From assembly GCA_947683425.1 (NCBI GenBank), contig CANTUQ010000073.1:5490501-5554500 (forward strand): 64,000 nt of DNA. The letters are read 5' to 3'. The notes under the pieces are model-generated. The model did not search any database. It was not told the DNA's origin and saw only the letters and a list, made by a program, of their open reading frames with translations. Positions 9,147 through 22,018 of this stretch are shown here, piece by piece. The position numbers and the translations under genes are program-made. The DNA comes from Excoecaria cochinchinensis (Eukaryota > Streptophyta > Magnoliopsida > Malpighiales > Euphorbiaceae). Each line of letters begins with the position of its first letter. Positions within the stretch are counted from its first letter, which is position 1.

Positions 9147-12100
9147 AATTACTCTAAATTATTACTATTTATTTTTGCTAAATTTTCGACAGAATTTTTC
9201 CTCAACGTGTACCAAACCTCATGTAAAAAAGTTACGATAACACTTCTATATTTTTCTTATCCTGTATCCAACCACAATTCAAACTTCTTACACAATATTT
9301 TTCCCATCTTTCTCTATTCCGTCAATTAATTAGAGAATTATCACCCATCGAACTTATCTTATTAATACAATAGAAAACTCTTAATCATAACCCTACTTAT
9401 ATATTCATTTTGTGGACATTTTAGATTTACAATATACTTCTCATCCTATTTATTCCCTGCATGAAATTGACCCAATAATTAAACTTGTTATATCCTGTGC
9501 TATATCCTAGTTGAATACTAATCTTAGCCTTGTTTGTGTACATGACAAGATGAAGAAAGGACCCAAAATGTTCTTTTACTTATTAAATAAAGTATACTCA
9601 ATCATAATATGAATAGTTCACACCTATAATTTAGTTTTATAATATAAATACACGTTCTTAGAATGTAATTAATGATACATAACAATATATGTTCTAAATA
9701 CATGACCACAAGCAGAACTAAAGCTAATGATTATTTCATAACATCTAATTTCATTTAATATTAAACTTTTACGTAAAAAATATAAGTATACATAAACACT
9801 ATATTTCAAAAATGAATTAAACATTCTTTAATTGTGTTCGTCACATGGCCAAATCCACATTATGTTACCATCAAAAATTAAATTCTTAGTTTTGAAGAAA
9901 AATTCATCAATTATAACTAACTAAACATGAAAACAATGACTTCTAAGTCAAAATTTCTGCACTGGCCAGACCAAATCATTTATACCTATTTTTCTCACTC
10001 AAATATTTTAAGGAGACTTTCACCTTTTTTTTTAAATAAAAAAACAATGATCTCGCCACTTTAATGAACTATCATAGTATAAGCAATTATGAATAATATA
10101 ATTAATTGTATTAAGGTTCAACTCAACAACAATCAAGACTTTATTTATCATTCCATTAGAGATTTAGAACATTACTTGGAAGATTTCCAATTCATGCGTA
10201 TGCCTTATCCATATGTGATGATACATTATTTATACCCGTCAAGCTCTTATACATATTATAAACTTTTAAAACTATACCTCATGCATATTTCATTTTAATA
10301 AAACGTTTAATTACTTAATTATAACTATTGCCCGAAGTAATCCAAAGGAATTCACCGAAATGGATACATGGGACTGATACCTTTTAGACCTAATGGATTG
10401 AAGTGGCCAATACCGAGCACCGCTCTTCAATCCTATGTGAAAAGAAATCAATAATGGACACTGCTCTTTTTACATCAAATCATGAAGAGCCACTACCGAG
10501 CACTACCCTCACTTCTTTGCTATAGGTTCTCACTAATCTACAATATGGGTTGCCAATAATCCGTTACTCAACCGCAAATCTATCCCTATAACCATCCAAT
10601 TATATCCTATGGTAATAAATTCTTATTGTTCCAATAATTTACTCTATTTTCACATAGGTATGCACATATTAAACAAAATTTCACTTTTTTTTATCACCAT
10701 TTCATAATCAATGCCGACTATATCTCATGGAATTTTTGTATCTCTTTATCACAATCTCATAATCAGACATCATTTACTTTTCAATGAGAAGCTCATGTTC
10801 ATAATGCTTGCGAAACCATAATCATAATCAAATCCACATAGTATTCATAATTAGAAACAAACTTCATATGATTATGCAGATACACATACATTCATTATCA
10901 CAGCATCTCAACTCTTATACTCACTAATATTCATTTAACATGCTCATCTATAATTACGATTCTACTTGCATACTCTTCAAAATGATTATACACATTGCCA
11001 TACATGTGTGTATATATATACATATACATGCATACATATCCTACATAGTCACACGCCAATATAGGCGTAACCATACATAACTACACATAATGTTCATTTA
11101 ATTCAAATGCATTTAAATCACTACCACAGCTCCAAAAACCACAATATTTTCAATAAGACTGCTATGTGCCAGAGAAATGAAGAATTTCTATCACACTCAC
11201 CTAAACCAAACGTATAGTTTGCCAGTACCATGATATAAGACAATCATTAGGTACTAAAACTCATAAGAATTTTGTGAGTGAATAAGACTAAATTCTTAGA
11301 ATTTCAAATTGCCATAAATCTTTGTTATACTCTAAATTATTCATATTAAAAATCAAGAATCACCATGAACTATACATCATGCATTTAGCTACATGTTAGG
11401 CATTACAATTCTTACCCCATTTTAAAATGTTTATCGCATGTAATGAATACTTTGTTTAAGAATCCCTATGTACTAGTATAAATATATTGATTTACAAACT
11501 TGCACTTTCCTACTTAATTTGTCAAATTCACACAAAAAAGAATTTTAACTGAATGTAAATGGAAATAACAAATAATCAAACTAAGAGATCGGTGTAGTAA
11601 TAAACTCAACACCTTTATAAATTTATGGCTAGAAATAAAAAATTTGAACTCTTATGTGTACACAATTTGTCTCTATCCAACGGCCCCCATAACAGAACTC
11701 AAGTCCTAAATTCTTAATCTACTATTATATTCTTAATAAAGAGAGATTTATGAAGTTGTGTCTATAGACTAGAACTAAATTCTATTCATTTCATCAAACC
11801 AATTTTTTTTTCCTTTAAACCAATTGAAACTTAAATCATACTCTTAATCATACAAAACTCAAGGATAATACATTTTAATTGAGAAATAAAGCAAATTTAA
11901 TAGAGCACTTACAGAATCAAAGTTAAAATAGAAGTTAATTCCATAAATTTTAACTTCATTCTGTTAAAGTCACAGTCGAATTGCCAGCCACTCTGAACCA
12001 TTGCCAGAGAAGCAATGCTACTGTAAAAATGGAGTTGGGGCTGCCAGTAACCTCCTAGGAGTAATTAGAGCTAGAATGTCTTGATCTTCCTAGCTTCAAT

Positions 12101-12430
12101 CTCCCTTTCATCGGTGAGGAAAAAAGAAAGGCATCGGAAGGTTTGCCTCTGCTTCAATACTCCTTCAGTGTTATCCGTGTCGACACCCGACGCCAGAGGT
12201 GGCCGAAAAATGGAAAGGAGTCTTCATTGTTTTTAAAGAGAAACGAAATTTGCAAGGAGGAGAGATGGCAGTGGCAGCGGCAGCGAGTTCATCTATGGAG
12301 GAGCAGCTGGGTCGATGCACACCGGAGGAGGCCACCGTTGAGAAAGCAATCGTTTAGTGTGATGCATGCACAACCCCATTGGCCTCGGAGAGCCCCGATT
12401 TTAGGGCCCGAGAGGGTTCACATCTAGATT
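9147..12430. other. AT-rich intergenic region, probably an old long LTR; no gene seen
   Basis: No credible coding frame. The blocks near 9170-9250 (AAATTTTCGACAGAATTT, then ACCAAACCTCATGTAAAAA), 10370-10500 (CCGAGCACCGCTCTTC, partly repeated inverted) and 12030-12120 (GGAGTTGGGGCTGCCAG, CCTCCTAGGAGTAATTAGAG) resemble long plant gypsy LTRs as I remember them. Orientation would be minus. Boundaries and TSD were not found. Confidence 0.35.
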
Positions 12431-14506
12431 TTGGATAACATGAGATATTTTAGAATCCCTTCTCAATAGAATATTGAAAAGTTCATCTAATCCCATGAAA
12501 CCTATAGGCACCTTTGAGATATTTTGGAGTCGCCACTCAATTTATAAGAAATTGAAAAAGTTTGTCTAAACTCGAGGTCTAAACTAGAGAGTAGTTCGGA
12601 ACTTTACTTTTATTAATGTCTTGGTTAATTATAAATGAGTTTTTTAATTATTAAATTTTCATCTCTCTGTCACACGTCATGCATTAAAATTTACACGCAT
12701 ATCAAGCATCGAAAAAATGATAAAATAATAAAGTAAATTACAAAATAAAATAAAAGATAAAATTGGGACAAAAATACAATCCCACAAAATGAAAAAAAAA
12801 TTAAAACAACGTAAATAAAATTCATATAGAAAGCAGGGTATTATTTAAAATAGGAACATTGGTTCCTACTAGCACACTAAAAAAATTGAAGAGTTATTTT
12901 TAAAAAAATCGGGATGAGTGATCCTATTTTGAGGAAAATTAACTCTTTTTTTTTTAAAATAAGATTTTGTTGGTTAAAAATTAGGACATTGGTCCCATTT
13001 TATTAGAATTAGTAAAATATTTTTCTATGATTTTCTTTTTAACGTGCATAAAATAAACGAAATTTATTATAATTACATAGTAAAATAAATAAAAAAATAA
13101 TGAAAAATAATAAAAAGTTAAAGAAAAATGACAAATCAAACCAAAAAGATGCCTCCAAATCTCTATGGATCCCATTTGCCATTGAAAATGCTCACGCAAC
13201 AAAAAATAAGAATTGTAGATAATAAAAACTAATATTAGCAAATAAATCTAAAAAATAATTAATAAACAAAATAATAATAAATATAAATATTATCACGTAA
13301 AATAACTAAAATAAAATTAATCTCACACACAAAAAAATACCACAAAAAATATGGATTGAAAAACACTAAAAACCGGATGAAAAAAGGTTAAAAAGGGGGC
13401 ATAAAAGACAAAAACAAGGGCGAGGGGTGGCCTGGCCATGAGGAGCAGGCAGGCCGCCCCTCACCTTCTTCTTGCCCCTCGGGGGAAGGAAGGAGACAAA
13501 AACTCCGACTTCAATTTTTCTTCCAAAATCAATGTAAAACTTGTAATTTTATGTGATTTTACATGATTTTATGTCATATTGATATGAAAAACAAGTAAAT
13601 TAACTTAAATCATGAGCAAAAAAAAAATAAATCAAATAAATTGATCACATAAAATAATACTCAAGATGTGCTACAATGGTGGAAAAATAAAGAAAAAAAA
13701 TGAAAATAATAATTGAGTCTAGAAATTTACCCTCAGAATTGTCGATCTAAAGGAATAGAATTGCGAATTATTTTCCTTGTCAAAATCTACAAAAAATCAT
13801 ATTAAAAAATAAGAACAAAGAATAAACCTCTCTCTAAAAACTCAAAAACATATTTGAATAAAAGAAGAAAATTCACAATTTTAAGAAGAAAAAATTGATT
13901 TCTGTATCCCGAGTATTGTTCTTTGATCATAAACCTAAGATTTTTACAAGAAAAATCAAGAAGAAATTTTGTTTTTTTATCTCTCAAAAATTCTAAAAAA
14001 CTCAATCCTCAAGCTTTCCCCCTTTCTCTCTCTTAAATCATTTATTTTTATATTCCTCTCCCTAAAAATTCGACTTTTTAAGCAATTAAGTCAATTAAAT
14101 TCCCATTTTAATTTTGAAATGGAAAAAAACCTTAAAAATTCTTGAAAAAATGGATTAAAAACCAAAAAATGCATTTTGGCTGAAAATGGCGCCCAGGGGG
14201 CCCCTGGCGAGGGGCGGGCGCTGCGCCTGTGAGCTTGACGAGCGAGGGGCTCCTGTCCTCGCACGCCGGCGACTGTAAGCCTCTAAAAACATTTTTTAAA
14301 AGCATTTTTGACAAAAAATAATATCACTTCCAACCCTCTCTTTTTATTTTTAATTTTTAATATATATATTTTTTATTATTATTTTTATTTCTAAAAAGCA
14401 AATTTGACAAGGAAACCATCACTTCCAACCCCTGTGCCTGTAAACAGGCGCTAATTTCATCACTAGGTAACCCTGATCTGGACTGCCTCGGGACTCGGTG
14501 TCTACA
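12430..14506 (-). mobile_element. 3' LTR of element A
   Basis: The inner edge is clear: GGTGTCTACA (LTR end TGTAGACACC on the minus strand) followed by GTTGCCCCCAATTTTGG, the reversed polypurine tract. Near 12530, GGAGTCGCCACTCAATT matches the start region of element B LTRs (GGAGTCGCCACCCAATA). GC-rich islands occur at about 13420-13490 and 14185-14270 in otherwise very AT-rich sequence, at the place where B LTRs have their GC island. The outer boundary near 12430-12480 is not resolved. Confidence 0.6.
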
Positions 14507-14523
14507 GTTGCCCCCAATTTTGG
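14507..14523 (-). other. Polypurine tract of element A
   Basis: On the minus strand this reads CCAAAATTGGGGGCAAC, directly before TGTAGACACC of the LTR. Element B has CTAAAATTGGGGGTAAC at the same place. Confidence 0.6.
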
Positions 14524-14639
14524 AAAAACTAGTGCATGGGTGTCTAGGTGAGCCAAAAATTAAAGAAATAAGGAAAGAGATAAGTACCTGAGGCAGCTAT
14601 CTTTCCGTACTGGATGATGTTGTCCGGGTGGTTATCGCC

Positions 14640-15010
14640 CGCTTGTCAATGAGTTAACCTTTGTTGAAGTGAATTACCGTGACCGTGTAAAGTCTTATTG
14701 AAGTGGTATTTACTTTCAACATGTAAATCCTTGTTCATGCGTTAGTGCCGTGGTTGTGCTAACCCTCTATGGAATGGTAGTACTGCCATCGTGCTAACCC
14801 TTGTTGAAGCGGTAGTGCTGTGATCGTGCTAACCCTTCGTGGAGTTGTAATGCCATCATCGTGCTAACCCTTCTGAGATTTGAAGTGGTAGTGTCGTGAT
14901 TGTGCTAACCCTCCATGGAGTAGTAATGCCGTCATCGTGCTAATCCTTCTAAGATTTGAAGTGGTAGTGCCATGATCATGCTAACCCTTCTGAAATCTGA
15001 AGTGATGCCC
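14640..15010 (-). repeat. Tandem array next to the 3' LTR of element A
   Basis: Imperfect units of about 42-48 bp, grouped as dimers, share GTAGTGCCGTGATCGTGCTAACCC-like cores (GTAGTG, then CGTGCTAACCCTT). They lie about 130 bp from the LTR, as in the hypervariable 3' region of Ogre/Tat elements. Confidence 0.7.
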
Positions 15011-15350
15011 CCTGAGAGGTCTTTGGTTGATTGCTCCCTGAGTGGTCTTTGGTTGATTTTTGGATTGGTGTTTGGATTGATGTTGCTACTCGCCTTTTGT
15101 CGATGTCCGCATCGAATCTCTCTTACTATAAAACTAGAAAGCCTAATATGCAGGAAACATAGTGAGCATGCACGTGAAATATATGTGTCATTCAGAAATG
15201 CAGGACAAGAATTCATCTAAGTTAGTTTGGAGACGATAGCTTGGCTGGTCGCAATTTGTTGTAGGATCAATGCCCTTTGGAATTGCTTTTGGATTTAATG
15301 CCTTTGGGTTTGGAAAGTTCTCATCTGATACCTGTAGTCATTTTTTTAAG

Positions 15351-15474
15351 GTAGTGCATCCCTTGTGGATTTTCACACCAGCTTTTCTTAGCGGGAAATG
15401 CATCCCTTTGGGGATTTTCACATAACCCTGTGCCTTATTTTTGCCTGAAATGGACCCAACCCAATCCAACGGCT
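15351..15474 (-). other. Conserved non-coding block 1 of gag-only elements (copy in A)
   Basis: GTAGTGCATCCCTTGTGGAT, a second GGGAAATGCATCCC, and TGGACCCAACCCA match 39778-39900 of element B almost base for base. No shared long reading frame was recognised in it. Two further matching blocks lie at about 15955-16032 and 16672-16740. Confidence 0.7.
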
Positions 15475-17140
15475 CTTTTTTTGTTTTTGTTTTTGAACAG
15501 ACTCCCAGTTTTCAAGTTTTCGCCCTGCCATTTAGCCTAACTTTTGCTTAGAGAGCCAGTTACGGTTTTCATCTCTAAAGACCTCTTTTTTTTTTTTTTT
15601 TTTTTTTTTTTGCAAATTGTAAGAAAGGCTAAAGCTATTATCAGAGATTCTTCAAGGGCAATTAGCATGTACTTACGTCCTAGACCATTGTTGTATGAGC
15701 TCGACTCTTCTCACGAAGATGCTGTAGGATTGGCTTCACAGTTGATAAAAAGATGAATCAGTTGAAGCACCCGAGTAGCGAGAGAAGTAGAGGGCAGGAA
15801 CTAGACAACTTTGATCATGTAAAATGAACTGTTTTGATCATACCAGTATATTACTGCATATGTTTCAGTTTAATTTTATCACACATGATCCTTATTTGGC
15901 CTTAACCCGAAAAAATACCAAACCTTATATAATCTCGGGATAGATCCTGTGAGCTTCAAACTCCTGTTATCAATTAGCCCTATCATGTTTTCATGATTTA
16001 AAATTTTCTCTCAAACCTTAATTTTTGCGCAGGATGCCTTTTTACGGTTTTCACCCTGGCAGGGCACCCTATTTTAGCGAGGTCGCCTTACTTTGGTTTT
16101 CAATCCGCAGGGCATTTATTCTCTCTTTCTTTTTCTTTTTTTTAGCCCTTGCCATGGAACCTCCTTCAATCTGTCGATGTATACATGGTTCCTTTGGATT
16201 CTCTTTCATCATTATTAGTTAGGACGGCTGCTCCTTCTGATAATGCCTCCTTTTTAGCACCAAAGGCTTTATCTTGACCTTTGTGCAAACTGGATGAGGC
16301 ACTGAGCTCTCCATTTAGGACTCGATTGTGAAAACTTGTACCTTCCTTTTATTGGCTTTAGTGGCTCGATTTTTGAAGTACCCTTTAATGGTTGAGATTG
16401 GGTTACAGGTTAGCCTTAGATGGTTTTAAGACAAAGCTACTTTTTTTAGGCCCAAAGCTTCGTTCATCTTGAATTTGATAGTCCAGCTTCTAAGGCAACC
16501 CATTAATCATTAGAGCTTGATTTCGTTTGGCTGCACTGTATGCGTCTTAGATGCTGAGGAAGCAAAGGAATGGCTTTTTGAAACTTCGATTATTGTTAGG
16601 TTGGCAAATTCAAGCAGGTTGTCCTAGCAAAGTCCTTTTCTTTTTTTTTTCTCTTTATTATTATTTTTCTCAGAATTTTCCTCTCTTAAGGAGTTATATC
16701 GGATGCTATCAAGATCTCTTTTAGGTTTTCCAAAGTCCCGAGAATAAATGCATTTGTATTAGTTGAATTAATGTCAAAAATAAATGCATAATGATCATAT
16801 GAAATGAAATCATCAGGAACATCATACAAATAAGCCCAGTTGTTTATCTTATTAAAATAACTAACATTGCAAACATTGACATAAAAAAAAGTTCTTGGAA
16901 TAATAAAAACAACGAAACATCTAAAACAAAGAAACATTATCTTCTTCTCCACTCTCACCAGTGGATCAACAATCTACCGCCGCCATGGGAATCCCTTATT
17001 CACTTGTCTCCCAATGGGTGATAGTGACGTACTTATCTCCAAATAAATCTTGCAAAACATACCACTCGGGTAGACCAGACCTGATCATAGATATAGGTGG
17101 GGGGAATGCATTATAGCATGACTTTTTCTTCTTCTCTCTT
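15475..17140. other. Non-coding interior of element A
   Basis: No gene recognised. It contains a 29-31 bp poly-T run near 15585-15612 and the conserved blocks shared with element B. Confidence 0.55.
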
Positions 17141-17143
17141 TTT

Positions 17144-18450
17144 TCAGGATTGGTGATATGCTCGGATAAGATCTTGGATCTTATTCCTTAAAGTTCGAAA
17201 ATGATCTATCAGATGCCCAGTGTACTGATGATATGCACAATACTGATCACCTTTGTTCCCCGGTTGTCCTTGATTCATAGCTGGCCTTAGTGGCAATGGT
17301 TTCAGCTTACCCTCCTTCATTAATCTCTCCAAAATCCAGGACAGAGACTGACCCAAATTAGAAAAGTACCTCTGACCTTGTCTAACTTCGGTAGCTGAAA
17401 CTTCGACTGCCTTACCATTTCTGTTATTACTGCTTCCAGCACTACTCGACTTGTACCCTGATTAGTTCCCATAATTTTTCCAATAAAGTTATTTTGGGTT
17501 TCTTTCTTTGATAGGTAAGCCCCCTCGGCCTCTATAGTAATGTCTTTGAGTGACTCCCATTCTTTGAGTCCTTTGAAGCTAAGCAAATCCCTCAAGTAGG
17601 GGCAAGAGTTCTGAATGAACAATCTGATCTGGTCGGCGGTATCAGGTTTTCGCTTCATCTCCATGACCCTATTCCTCCATCTGGTGAGGTATTCATGGAA
17701 TGACTCGTCACTCCTTTACTGTAAGAGCTTGAGGTCCTTTAAGGTGACCTCCATTCTCATGCTGCAGTCATACTGCTTTAAGAACTCCTCAGTTAAAAGA
17801 TCTCAATCATCCTTGGACCTTCTGTCCAACCCATGATACTAGTCTACTGTCAAACCCACTAGGCTAAGGTAGAAATATTCCACCTTCTGCTTCTTAGTCA
17901 ACCCTATACCCTTCATCACCAGAGTATACTGCTTAATGTGTGCATATGGGTCCAAAGTGCCATCGAACTTCGGCAGCTCAGGCATCTTGAACCTTTGGGG
18001 CAGCAGCTTTTCATCCCCCAAATCTCTATCCTCGGGGTTGATCCCCCTTCCAGCTGATAACAAGTGGTTGATCGCCTTAATCTGTTGTCTCATTCCTCTC
18101 ATTGCCTCATCCTCCACCCTAGGTGCTCTACCCCTCACGGCTTGAGGTGCTATTGGCTCTTCATCTCTATCCTCAATCACAAAATCTTTGTCGGGATCAG
18201 GGATCCTTTCTTTTCTTGGCTCAATGGGCGCAGCAGTTCTATGCTCATTAATAGGTTAGCGGGCAGCATTACCTACGAAAGGAGCCTTCTCGCCAGCAAG
18301 CAGTTCAACTTGCCCCCAAAGAGGGACTACCGGTGGTTGTGGAGCAATAGGTGGTTGTGCAACTAAAGGATGTGCAATCCTTTCGACCGTGGCACCCATC
18401 ATCTCTAACATCCTTCACTCAAAGTCCTCTAGTCTCCTTACTAGGTCTTG
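17144..18450 (-). pseudogene. gag of element A, frameshifted fragments
   Basis: Minus-strand fragments in order: about 18450-17839 with PQRFKMPELPKFDGTLDPYAHIKQY (PELPKFDGTLDP visible), typical of gypsy gag; 17664-17320 with WESLKDITIEAEGAYL-type sequence; 17356-17144 with a zinc-knuckle-like CAYHQYTGHLIDHF in which the last Cys is not evident. Frames shift and stops interrupt, so no single protein is made. The homologous C-terminus in element B has CAFHQHTGHLTDHY. The N-terminus is cut where the pararetrovirus sequence starts. Confidence 0.75.
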
Positions 18451-18479
18451 AGTGGTGAAAGCCCCGATTTCTTCTTCTG

Positions 18480-18623
18480 GCAAAGATCAATTCTAAGGCG
18501 GCAAAGATCATCAACCTTAAGGCTCAAATTGCAGAGCTTGAAAAAATCATGCATAATTTGCCTCTTCAAAAGGCAAAGCTTTATGACCTGATGGATTTTT
18601 TTCAAACACCCTCTCACAAATAA
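18480..18623 (+). pseudogene. Pararetrovirus coiled-coil C-terminal fragment
   Basis: A 47-codon open stretch, too short for routine ORF calling, ends at TAA 18621-18623. It encodes a heptad-like helix (AKIINLKAQIAELEKIM) followed by a short tail. In caulimovirids such a coil is often at the end of the movement-protein region before the coat protein; that identity is inference. It starts exactly at the junction with element A. Confidence 0.5.
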
Positions 18624-18849
18624 CCTTTTTTCTCTCATCCTTCACCACCACCAGTTTTTGGACTTAAGCCATTATCACCTGACCAATTGGAGTTTTTTTG
18701 GCAATTCACATGATTCTTTAATGAGGGTAATCAAAAAAGGAAAGTTTCTTGCTAAAACTCAAACTTCTTAGACCCAAACACCTTCCTCTCCTGCAGAAAC
18801 TAACCGCTTATCCTCCTTTTTTTACTGAGTCCATTGAAGCTGAGAAGCC

Positions 18850-20160
18850 CAAAGGAAAAACCTGATGATGCAATAATGATTAATCCGATCATGACTCTAC
18901 TTGATGATTGTGTGAAGAACTCTTTACCATCTTTTCTCAATAGATGATGTAGAGCAATCTTCAAATTTTGAGCTATCAACTATCTCGGCTTCTTCAGATG
19001 ATATAGAGTCAGATGATCTAGAAAATCCTTCACAACTCATGATAGAACCTAGAGCTTTTACTAGACAGTCTTATAGAACTGAATTTCCTCTTGAAGAAGA
19101 AGAAGAGTCAATAGAGTTCACCAGTGCTTATCTACTGCAAGAAAATTACAAGCCCCAGACAGTAGTAGTCTACTTCACTTTTGAGGATATACCTCCCTTA
19201 AAGTACAGATATAGAATCCAAGAATTCAATTCTTAGATACAGGTCAGTTGTTAAAACCAGATGGGTAGCCTAAAAATGTCTTAATGGAATTCTGTACCAG
19301 AACTATTGGTGGACTATAGAATTGGTTTAATGGATGAATCCTGTCACAAAGGCACAAATGCTAAGCCTCCAATCATAAATAAAATTCATGGCCTACATCT
19401 ATAGAGAATTTTTTGGAGTTATCCAAGATGATATGGAGCTTGCTAAAAAGGATTATTATCAAATGAAATGATGTTCCCTAAAAAGGAAAGACCTGAATAT
19501 GCATTTTAACAATATAACCCGAAAAGCTTATCTCCTTTAAGGTGTTGATAATCCAGACACGAACCAAGCCCTGTTCACTTCTATGCTCGAAATCCTTTAC
19601 TGAAAAATGTTTTCTATTTTTTAGACGAAAAAAAAAACTAAATGATTACTATTTCGGAGAAATATATTAGTTGATGAATATAGCCTTAAATAGGCTATGT
19701 GAACAAAAAGAGTTCTTGAAAATGTATAAAGGGAAAAACCCCATGCTTAAGACATCCTGTTATAGGCCAAATCTTAGGATTAAATATGGCTCCTCTAAAG
19801 ACCAATGTTATTATCTTTTTAAGAAGAAAAAGCACTAATTTAAAATGAAAAGGGTACAATTCACCTAGAGAGATGACAAGAAATGATGGAAGTATTACAG
19901 AAAGAATAAATTTAGGGGATCGAGAAAGTCAACAAAATGTTACTTCTATGGAGATGAAGGACACTATGCAAGAAATTGTCTTAGCAAATCAAAAAAATCT
20001 CAAAAGATGATTCATCAAATATAACAGATTGTAGATCTTGACAATGCAAACCTTGAATCAATCTTTTTAAAAGAAGACGAGCCTACTAGAGACAGCATCT
20101 TTGCAATTGTTCATAGCAAAGGTTCCTATGATGATGATCATGAGTTTTAACTCTCTTAAA
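18850..20160 (+). pseudogene. Pararetrovirus coat-protein-like region with degenerate zinc finger
   Basis: Fragments over several frames: an acidic segment at 19039-19236 (EFPLEEEEESIEFTSAYLL), FMAYIYREFFGVIQDD near 19390-19435, a Lys-rich stretch near 19830-19900, and CYFYGDEGHYARNC near 19938-19980. The last is a CCHC knuckle whose second Cys is Tyr. Stops and shifts are frequent. The product would have been the virion coat protein. Confidence 0.65.
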
Positions 20161-20185
20161 ACATAGAAGAAACTTTGTCAACACA

Positions 20186-20520
20186 ACAACAATAGGTACC
20201 GCATGCCTTTGTACAAGTCTATACTGAGACTTATGCAAAGCCAATTAAGGTTGTAGCCTTTATTGACACAGGGGCAGGGAGAACAATTCTTAATCTAGAC
20301 ATTCCTCCTCAATAATATTGGAAATCCCACAAAGAATACTTCAAGGTAGCAAACGGAGATGTCTTTTTTACCACTCTTAAATCCATACATCCAATCAAAA
20401 TTCAATTCTTTCTAGATTGCCATGTTTAGATCCAAGTTCTGGGATCACCATTACCAGGAAAAGATATTGTTTTGGGTTTTGAAGCCCTTTGGAAAATAAA
20501 TAAAAAAAACTTATAAATCT
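20186..20520 (+). pseudogene. Pararetrovirus aspartic protease
   Basis: AFIDTGAGRTI near 20255-20290 carries the DTGA catalytic motif, about 290 bp after the zinc finger as expected. Downstream VLGSPLPGKDIVLGFEALW-like sequence (PGKDIVLGFEAL near 20458-20490) fits the protease C-terminal half. Interrupted by stops. Confidence 0.7.
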
Positions 20521-20639
20521 GCCCTACCGGATTAAAATACAAAAAACATTTTCAACCATATGTAAAGACTCATTCTCTGTTCGCTCTCTAATCAACCATT
20601 ACCTTTCTAACCATCGAAGAAGAATTTAAAACACAATTT

Positions 20640-22018
20640 GCAGCAAACTCCCATATGGAGTTTCTTTAAAAATGTTCTTCACCTCTTTGGAAAAACCCTG
20701 ACTTTTTGATTTCTCTGCCTTTCAAACAAAATGAAGACATAAATCCAACCAAAGTAACCCATCTAGGAATGTCTCCTTCAGAGTTAACCCTTGCTCTAAA
20801 AGAATGCAACCAACTCCTCTAGCAAGAGATCATTGAAGCCACCAAATCTAAATGGGCTTGTCAAGACTTTTATGTTAATAAGAGACCCGAGCAAGTCAGA
20901 GGAAAAAAAGACTGGTTATCGATTACCAGCCTCTAAATCACTTTCTCAAAAATGATAAGTTTCCTCTACTAAAAATTTCTTCAATGTTCACCTATATGTC
21001 CAAGGCAAAGACCTTCTTAAAATTTGATCTCAAAGCAGGATTCTAACAGCTTGGGACTAAACCAAAAGACATATATAAAATAGCCTTTTGTATCCCAAAC
21101 CACCATTACCAATGGACTGTGATGCCATTAGGTTTAAAGGTGCCCCCATCCTTGTTCTAAAAGGTCATGACAAAAATCTATGAGCCAATCCTTCATATTG
21201 CACTAGTTTACAGACAATATTCTTCTTTATTTTTCTAGTGAAGAAGAACATTTCAAGCTTCTCAAACATTTTAATGATATCATTTTGCAATATGGAGTTA
21301 TGCTTTCTCCATCAGGATGCATCTTGCAAAGGTTGAAATTGAATTTCTAATAATGAACATCAAAGATGGAAAATACCAACCAGGCAAGCACATTGGCTTA
21401 GAACTCTTGAAACTTTTTGATAAAAATCTCTCTCCTAAGCAAGTTCAACAATTGCTAGCGATTGCAAATTATCTCAGAGATTTTATTCCTCATTTCATAA
21501 GGAATCCTAATCCTTTGAGGAAACTACTCAGGAAAAATCCTCCTCTTTGGTCAAGTAAGCAGACTATTGCAGTCAAAACACTCAAAGAAGAAACTCAACA
21601 ATTGCCACCACTAAAAATTCCCTCAAAAGGAAAAATAATTCTCCGAAAAGATGCCAGTGACAAATATTTGGGCGTTATTCTTTTAGAAGAAGTTAATGAA
21701 GAAAGAAGATTATGCGCCTATGCAAGCAAAAAATTCTCTTCAGGAGAATACCATTATCACTCAACTTTCAAGGAGACTCTGGCGGTCAAATATGGAATCA
21801 AGAAATTTGAATTCCATCTCATTGGTCAATGTTTCACGATCCTTATGGACTGTTCTTCCTTCCCAAAGATGTTTGAATTCAAAGGAAAAATGATCTTTCA
21901 TCCTTAACTCCTTAGATGGAAAGACTGATTTAGCAAGTATGATTTTGATTTCCAATATATTAAAGGAGATAGAAATCTGATCCCTGATTTCTTGAGCATG
22001 CCTCCTGATCAAGCCTAT
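20640..22018 (+). pseudogene. Pararetrovirus reverse transcriptase and RNase H
   Basis: RT is frameshifted from about 20700. FDLKAGF appears near 21020-21040, and the active-site region reads YTDNIL near 21208-21226 where functional enzymes have YxDD. The RNase H half is open over 196 codons (21317-21907) with LRDFIPHF, DASDKYLGVIL, YHSTFKETLAVKYGIKKFEF and MDCSSFPKMF. After TAA at 21905-21907 homology continues (LRWKD, GDRNLIPDFLS) until solo LTR 2 interrupts at 22019. The Asp change at the RT site and the frame breaks mean it is not active. Confidence 0.85.

Larger units (their letters stand above)
12430..18478 (-). mobile_element. Element A: gag-only Ogre/Tat-like LTR element, 5' part missing
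   Basis: Read on the minus strand, this is gag (18450-17144), about 2.6 kb of non-coding DNA, a polypurine tract and a 3' LTR. The right edge abuts the pararetrovirus relic at about 18479, and no 5' LTR or PBS was found. It matches element B in gag C-terminus, in three non-coding blocks, in the LTR edge and in tandem-array position. No pol was recognised, so it is probably a non-autonomous family mobilised in trans. The left boundary is approximate. Confidence 0.65.

Noticed and set aside
10089..10298. 69-codon + strand frame in AT-rich DNA
   Set aside because: Low-complexity Tyr/Ile/Leu-rich, no motif, in probable LTR sequence.
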